Positions 62,101-64,000 of a stretch of 64,000 nt of DNA are shown here, piece after piece. Within the stretch, counting starts at the first letter, position 1; each line of letters starts with the position of its first letter. Made by a program: the position numbers and the translations under genes. This DNA is from Candidatus Zhuqueibacterota bacterium (lineage in GTDB: Bacteria; Zhuqueibacterota; Zhuqueibacteria; Oceanimicrobiales; Oceanimicrobiaceae): positions 1 through 64,000 of the forward strand of contig JAJDAF010000067.1 in assembly GCA_029261995.1 (NCBI GenBank), read 5' to 3'. A model generated the notes under the pieces. The model worked only from the letters and a program-made list of their open reading frames with translations. It had not been told where the DNA came from and searched no databases.

Positions 62101-64000
62101 TGTCGCCGTGCTCAGGTCGCAAAAGGGGGTCGGTCTGGAAGTTGCGGTGAAGGGCATCGACTATCCCGATTACGGCGCCTTCAGGAGGCATGTCTTGGCC
62201 AATGCTTCTGTCACGGACAATTCTTATACGACCGGGACCAACGGTGTCGTGCTGGGCCGGGAAGATTGGTGCGGCCTCGATTCAAGGCGCGATTGCAACT
62301 TCCCGTTTAAACGGATGGAAACCATCGACAATATCGGCGACCACATTATCGCCTGGAATAACGATGTCATGACCGTGCAGCGCCACGGCCGCCGAGCGGA
62401 TTTCGATTTCCGGCGGTGGACCCTTACCACAACCGACACGATTCCTTCGCCAGATCTGCCTGAAAATGCGCCGCCGCGAATCCAGCCAGTCGCATCGCAG
62501 ACGGTCGCACCCGGCGAGTTGTTGGAGTTGGTCATTGTGGCAACTGATGACCATTCGACTCCGAGCCTGGCTGCCGACAATCTCGCGTCTGACATGAGTT
62601 TTCGCGATAGGGGCGATGGTACGGGCCAGCTCACCTGGCGGCCATCAGCCGAAGCTAGTCACGAGATCACGTTTTTGGCCACTGATTCCGATGGCCTGAC
62701 AGACCGCGCGATAGTCACGATTGCAGCAAGAGCCGCGGGGCTATCGCCTCCACAAATTGCGCCCGTTCCGGATCAGACCGTCACTGTGGGCGATTCTTTG
62801 ACCTTCGAGGTGGTTGCCACAGATGACAAATCTATCCAGAGTCTTGCCGTCAGCAATCTCGCCGCAGGCATGGTTTTCATAGTCAGAAGCAGCGGCGTTG
62901 GCAGTTTCGGCTGGCGCCCGGACACCATGGGCGATTACCCGTTAAGGTTTACCGCGATTGATACGGACCTGCTAACCGACGAAATCGACGTGACCATCAC
63001 CGTGCAAGACACGACCTCGCCAGGAGTGACTCGCCCGCCGGGCCAGGTCGCGCACAAATACCCCCGGATTGGCGTTTACCGCTTTGGTGAGCCGCCGCCG
63101 CCGGAATTCCTTGCCCGCTACGACCTGGTGAACATCAGCAACATCGATGATCCGGAAAGCATCAATCCCGAGCTGGTGCGTCGCATCAAGGCTATCGATG
63201 CGACCACGCTGGTCTTCTCCGGCATTGACTGGAATTCGGGCCGCGGCCTCGATGGCCAGAGTCTGGTCGATCCGAAATTCCGGACTCTGAATTCTTCCGG
63301 TGGTGAAATCGTGCAGTACCGCAGGTTCAGGATGGCAAATTTTTCGCGCTTTTCCGGCAAAAGGAATGGCAAGCCGTTTAGCAAATATCTGCCGGCGTGG
63401 TTGATGCGGACTTACGACCAGAACGCCTTTGACGGCCATACCACAAATGGCAGCTATGTGCGTGCGCGAGCGGCCGAGAAAAACCTGGATATCGATTTGG
63501 ACGGCGACGGCGTCAACGATTTCGACCAGCACGGCCGCGACTGGGTGACTGAGCAGTGGCGCAACGGTCTGATTGCCATTGTCGATGAAATCAACCGTTT
63601 GAATAATAATCGCCCGGTCATTCTAAATTCCGGGCGCTTCCACCATGAGAACGAAAATCCGCCCTTTGTGCCCTTCCGAAAATATAACGGCGTGATCAAG
63701 GAGAACAGCTATCTGGTGAAGAGCCCGAAAGTTTTCATTCATGCTTACGAGCAATTCATGCAGAAGGCGCGTGAACCGCATTTGCTGCTCGTTGATGCGC
63801 GCTGCGAGTCGCTGAACGATTTTCGGCACATGCGTTTTGTGCTCGGCATGACCCTTTATGGCGACGGTTACATGAGTCTGCAGGAAAATGGCGAGCACCA
63901 CTATCATGGCTGGTATGATGAGTACGATACGGATCTCGGAGATCCGCTCGGACCTATGATAAAGATTCGGGCGACGGGGTTGAATGAACGCGGTGTTTAT
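59108..64000 (+). CDS. Giant modular carbohydrate-active protein (partial, runs off window)
   Basis: An open frame of 1631 codons that reaches the window edge without a stop. GAGGAGA precedes the ATG, and residues 1-19 form a signal peptide. About 20-525 is a right-handed parallel beta-helix (YYVSNAGNDANAGTSPGSAW start, many N-N-x-I repeats) as in polysaccharide lyases and related surface enzymes. About 575-1110 is a helical then beta-rich region resembling the toroid plus beta-sandwich of polysaccharide lyases. Two Ig/cadherin-like modules start near 1121 and 1214 (both with PPxIxPV). From about 1318 (PRIGVYRFGE) a TIM-barrel-like putative glycoside hydrolase of the GHL15 kind begins and is incomplete. 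It probably degrades complex extracellular glycans. Domain assignments beyond the beta-helix are by pattern only. Confidence 0.82.
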   Translation, partial: MKTTICAFVLAASSALLGQTTYYVSNAGNDANAGTSPGSAWKTLAKVETMAFAPGDEVLLRRGDVWHESLTVPRSQIVIGAFGSGNRPKISGADVLTGWTLVTSNVFSVGLTAKAEAVYFDGKLLRPDDGASSNVEVGEWDWRNKMLYLNVGGDPAGGTVEASVRLFGVSLGYEEGRSSAVKDSVTLQDLHIEKSYLWGIDAVDSKHSVLQRLEVAHISPGRIAGGNSPVGIGLNHGSQNNLVLDCEIHDIKKNSRMQEGSAIYVGTTASRGTHLSENNRIRNNHIYNCAVGTNLKYSAGSGHIMEGNDYHDFGNRAIEAVRNNTIRYNRFHDINNPDENKTASGIECFSGNRIHHNLFHNVEYSIVVIGPTTGMEARMDGGDDNQILNNTVAGGTVFLQLLNMRGASTKGNRIQNNLVAGTFAMVEFARSTYTDLCTFDHNCYYNPTKVRFLTGSDFRTFDEWKDRIGGGSQEANSILLDPAFVNRESGDFGLRENSPCLDAGMQVNLERDIQGRALRGMPDIGAFELSSVLATGSEEDDADSDSSQAQVVRGADGLTYSQRRQAWRRQSLEMPNDSMQVEERLENLFLYLENGIYNSAVETTLNHMLQQWAAAAREPQLYGIVIVLKYGSRGKRLISDEVERKILDRYERMIGDGNGFGGLNPNKNLLSMAGMYLYCLHFNRNIQFPVYGMPSQPAVSRNHYIGAWDSFRSRNGQRSYNFDSGPYNALNLSRDYLQYRFDDWYLKGNWEFDSQTYHLHFTNVAVALAEMSTEPAMRNQGNMLAQLMILDFAMDQGLSNLSGTLGRTDYRKITREAISTTCNYLGLGETSSRWAHNQVPFIYDWQPLPVVIDAATIHDEADDYFHFHMENHALGGDDSGRKNKQGKGKWNFVTPFYGLGSNVGAKRSGWLLTVNSSRKEGSFLRLWSNERAEAARPKSEGYYLGRTGRQYRRWLFDSFASEGGAASPRILEKSNDPSSWDAKDEKQGVLFRREGRVFVAVLRSQKGVGLEVAVKGIDYPDYGAFRRHVLANASVTDNSYTTGTNGVVLGREDWCGLDSRRDCNFPFKRMETIDNIGDHIIAWNNDVMTVQRHGRRADFDFRRWTLTTTDTIPSPDLPENAPPRIQPVASQTVAPGELLELVIVATDDHSTPSLAADNLASDMSFRDRGDGTGQLTWRPSAEASHEITFLATDSDGLTDRAIVTIAARAAGLSPPQIAPVPDQTVTVGDSLTFEVVATDDKSIQSLAVSNLAAGMVFIVRSSGVGSFGWRPDTMGDYPLRFTAIDTDLLTDEIDVTITVQDTTSPGVTRPPGQVAHKYPRIGVYRFGEPPPPEFLARYDLVNISNIDDPESINPELVRRIKAIDATTLVFSGIDWNSGRGLDGQSLVDPKFRTLNSSGGEIVQYRRFRMANFSRFSGKRNGKPFSKYLPAWLMRTYDQNAFDGHTTNGSYVRARAAEKNLDIDLDGDGVNDFDQHGRDWVTEQWRNGLIAIVDEINRLNNNRPVILNSGRFHHENENPPFVPFRKYNGVIKENSYLVKSPKVFIHAYEQFMQKAREPHLLLVDARCESLNDFRHMRFVLGMTLYGDGYMSLQENGEHHYHGWYDEYDTDLGDPLGPMIKIRATGLNERGVY

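Noticed and set aside
1-64000. CRISPR arrays, tRNA or rRNA genes, prophage or transposase genes
   Set aside because: No regularly spaced repeats, no tRNA T-loop pattern outside coding genes, and no transposase or phage protein was found on reading both strands.

Overview
The window reads as a chromosome segment of a Gram-negative bacterium of the FCB supergroup, most like an uncultivated lineage such as KSB1, Calditrichota, Zixibacteria or Ignavibacteria. The evidence is four secreted proteins that end in the N(F/Y)PNPFNP-type C-terminal sorting/FlgD-like domain, cohesin- and dockerin-like modules, several outer-membrane barrels, a sodium-pumping NADH:quinone reductase (NQR) and a very large pyruvate:ferredoxin oxidoreductase. 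The lineage is inferred from these families only. I saw no rRNA, tRNA, CRISPR array, phage or transposase gene.

Layout. 0.1-5.4 kb: two secreted cohesin/dockerin proteins. 5.5-8.4 kb: a TAXI-type TRAP transporter with a palindromic operator candidate. 8.8-12.4 kb: a RecQ helicase lacking its C-terminal part, then HtpG. 12.6-15.0 kb: a DUF4097 protein, a TlpA lipoprotein, a three-hairpin RNA candidate and a cold-shock protein. 15.5-20.2 kb: a 1579-residue NifJ-type oxidoreductase. 20.6-25.9 kb: a likely operon of DUF4954 protein, FGGY sugar kinase and sphingosine-1-phosphate-lyase-like PLP enzyme. A short palindromic element lies directly upstream and recurs 32 kb away. 26.3-28.6 kb: a GH113-like protein divergent from a UPF0489 (peptide-arginase-like) protein.

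28.9-36.7 kb: nqrABCDEF ending in a long hairpin terminator, then a CBS protein, apbE (covalent FMN attachment to NqrB/NqrC) and nqrM, so the pump and its known maturation factors lie together. 37.0-41.7 kb: a histidine kinase, a FlgN-like protein and a TPR protein, then a NarL/LuxR-type two-component pair and a membrane protein. 41.7-43.1 kb is largely non-coding.

43.1-51.8 kb: eight genes on the minus strand with one terminator at the end. In transcription order they encode an outer-membrane barrel, an SH3-plus-barrel protein, another barrel, an HzsA-related di-heme lipoprotein, a TlpA thioredoxin, a DUF4266 glycine/cysteine-tailed lipoprotein, a DUF3570 barrel and an NHL-repeat secreted protein. 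I consider this the best candidate for an undescribed envelope redox system. 52.3-58.0 kb, divergent: a large secreted protein, a trypsin-fold protein that lacks the catalytic His and Ser, and an EEP-family lipoprotein. 58.2-64.0 kb: the second palindromic element, which supplies the stop codon of a VTT/DedA-like membrane protein, then a giant modular carbohydrate-active protein that runs off the window.
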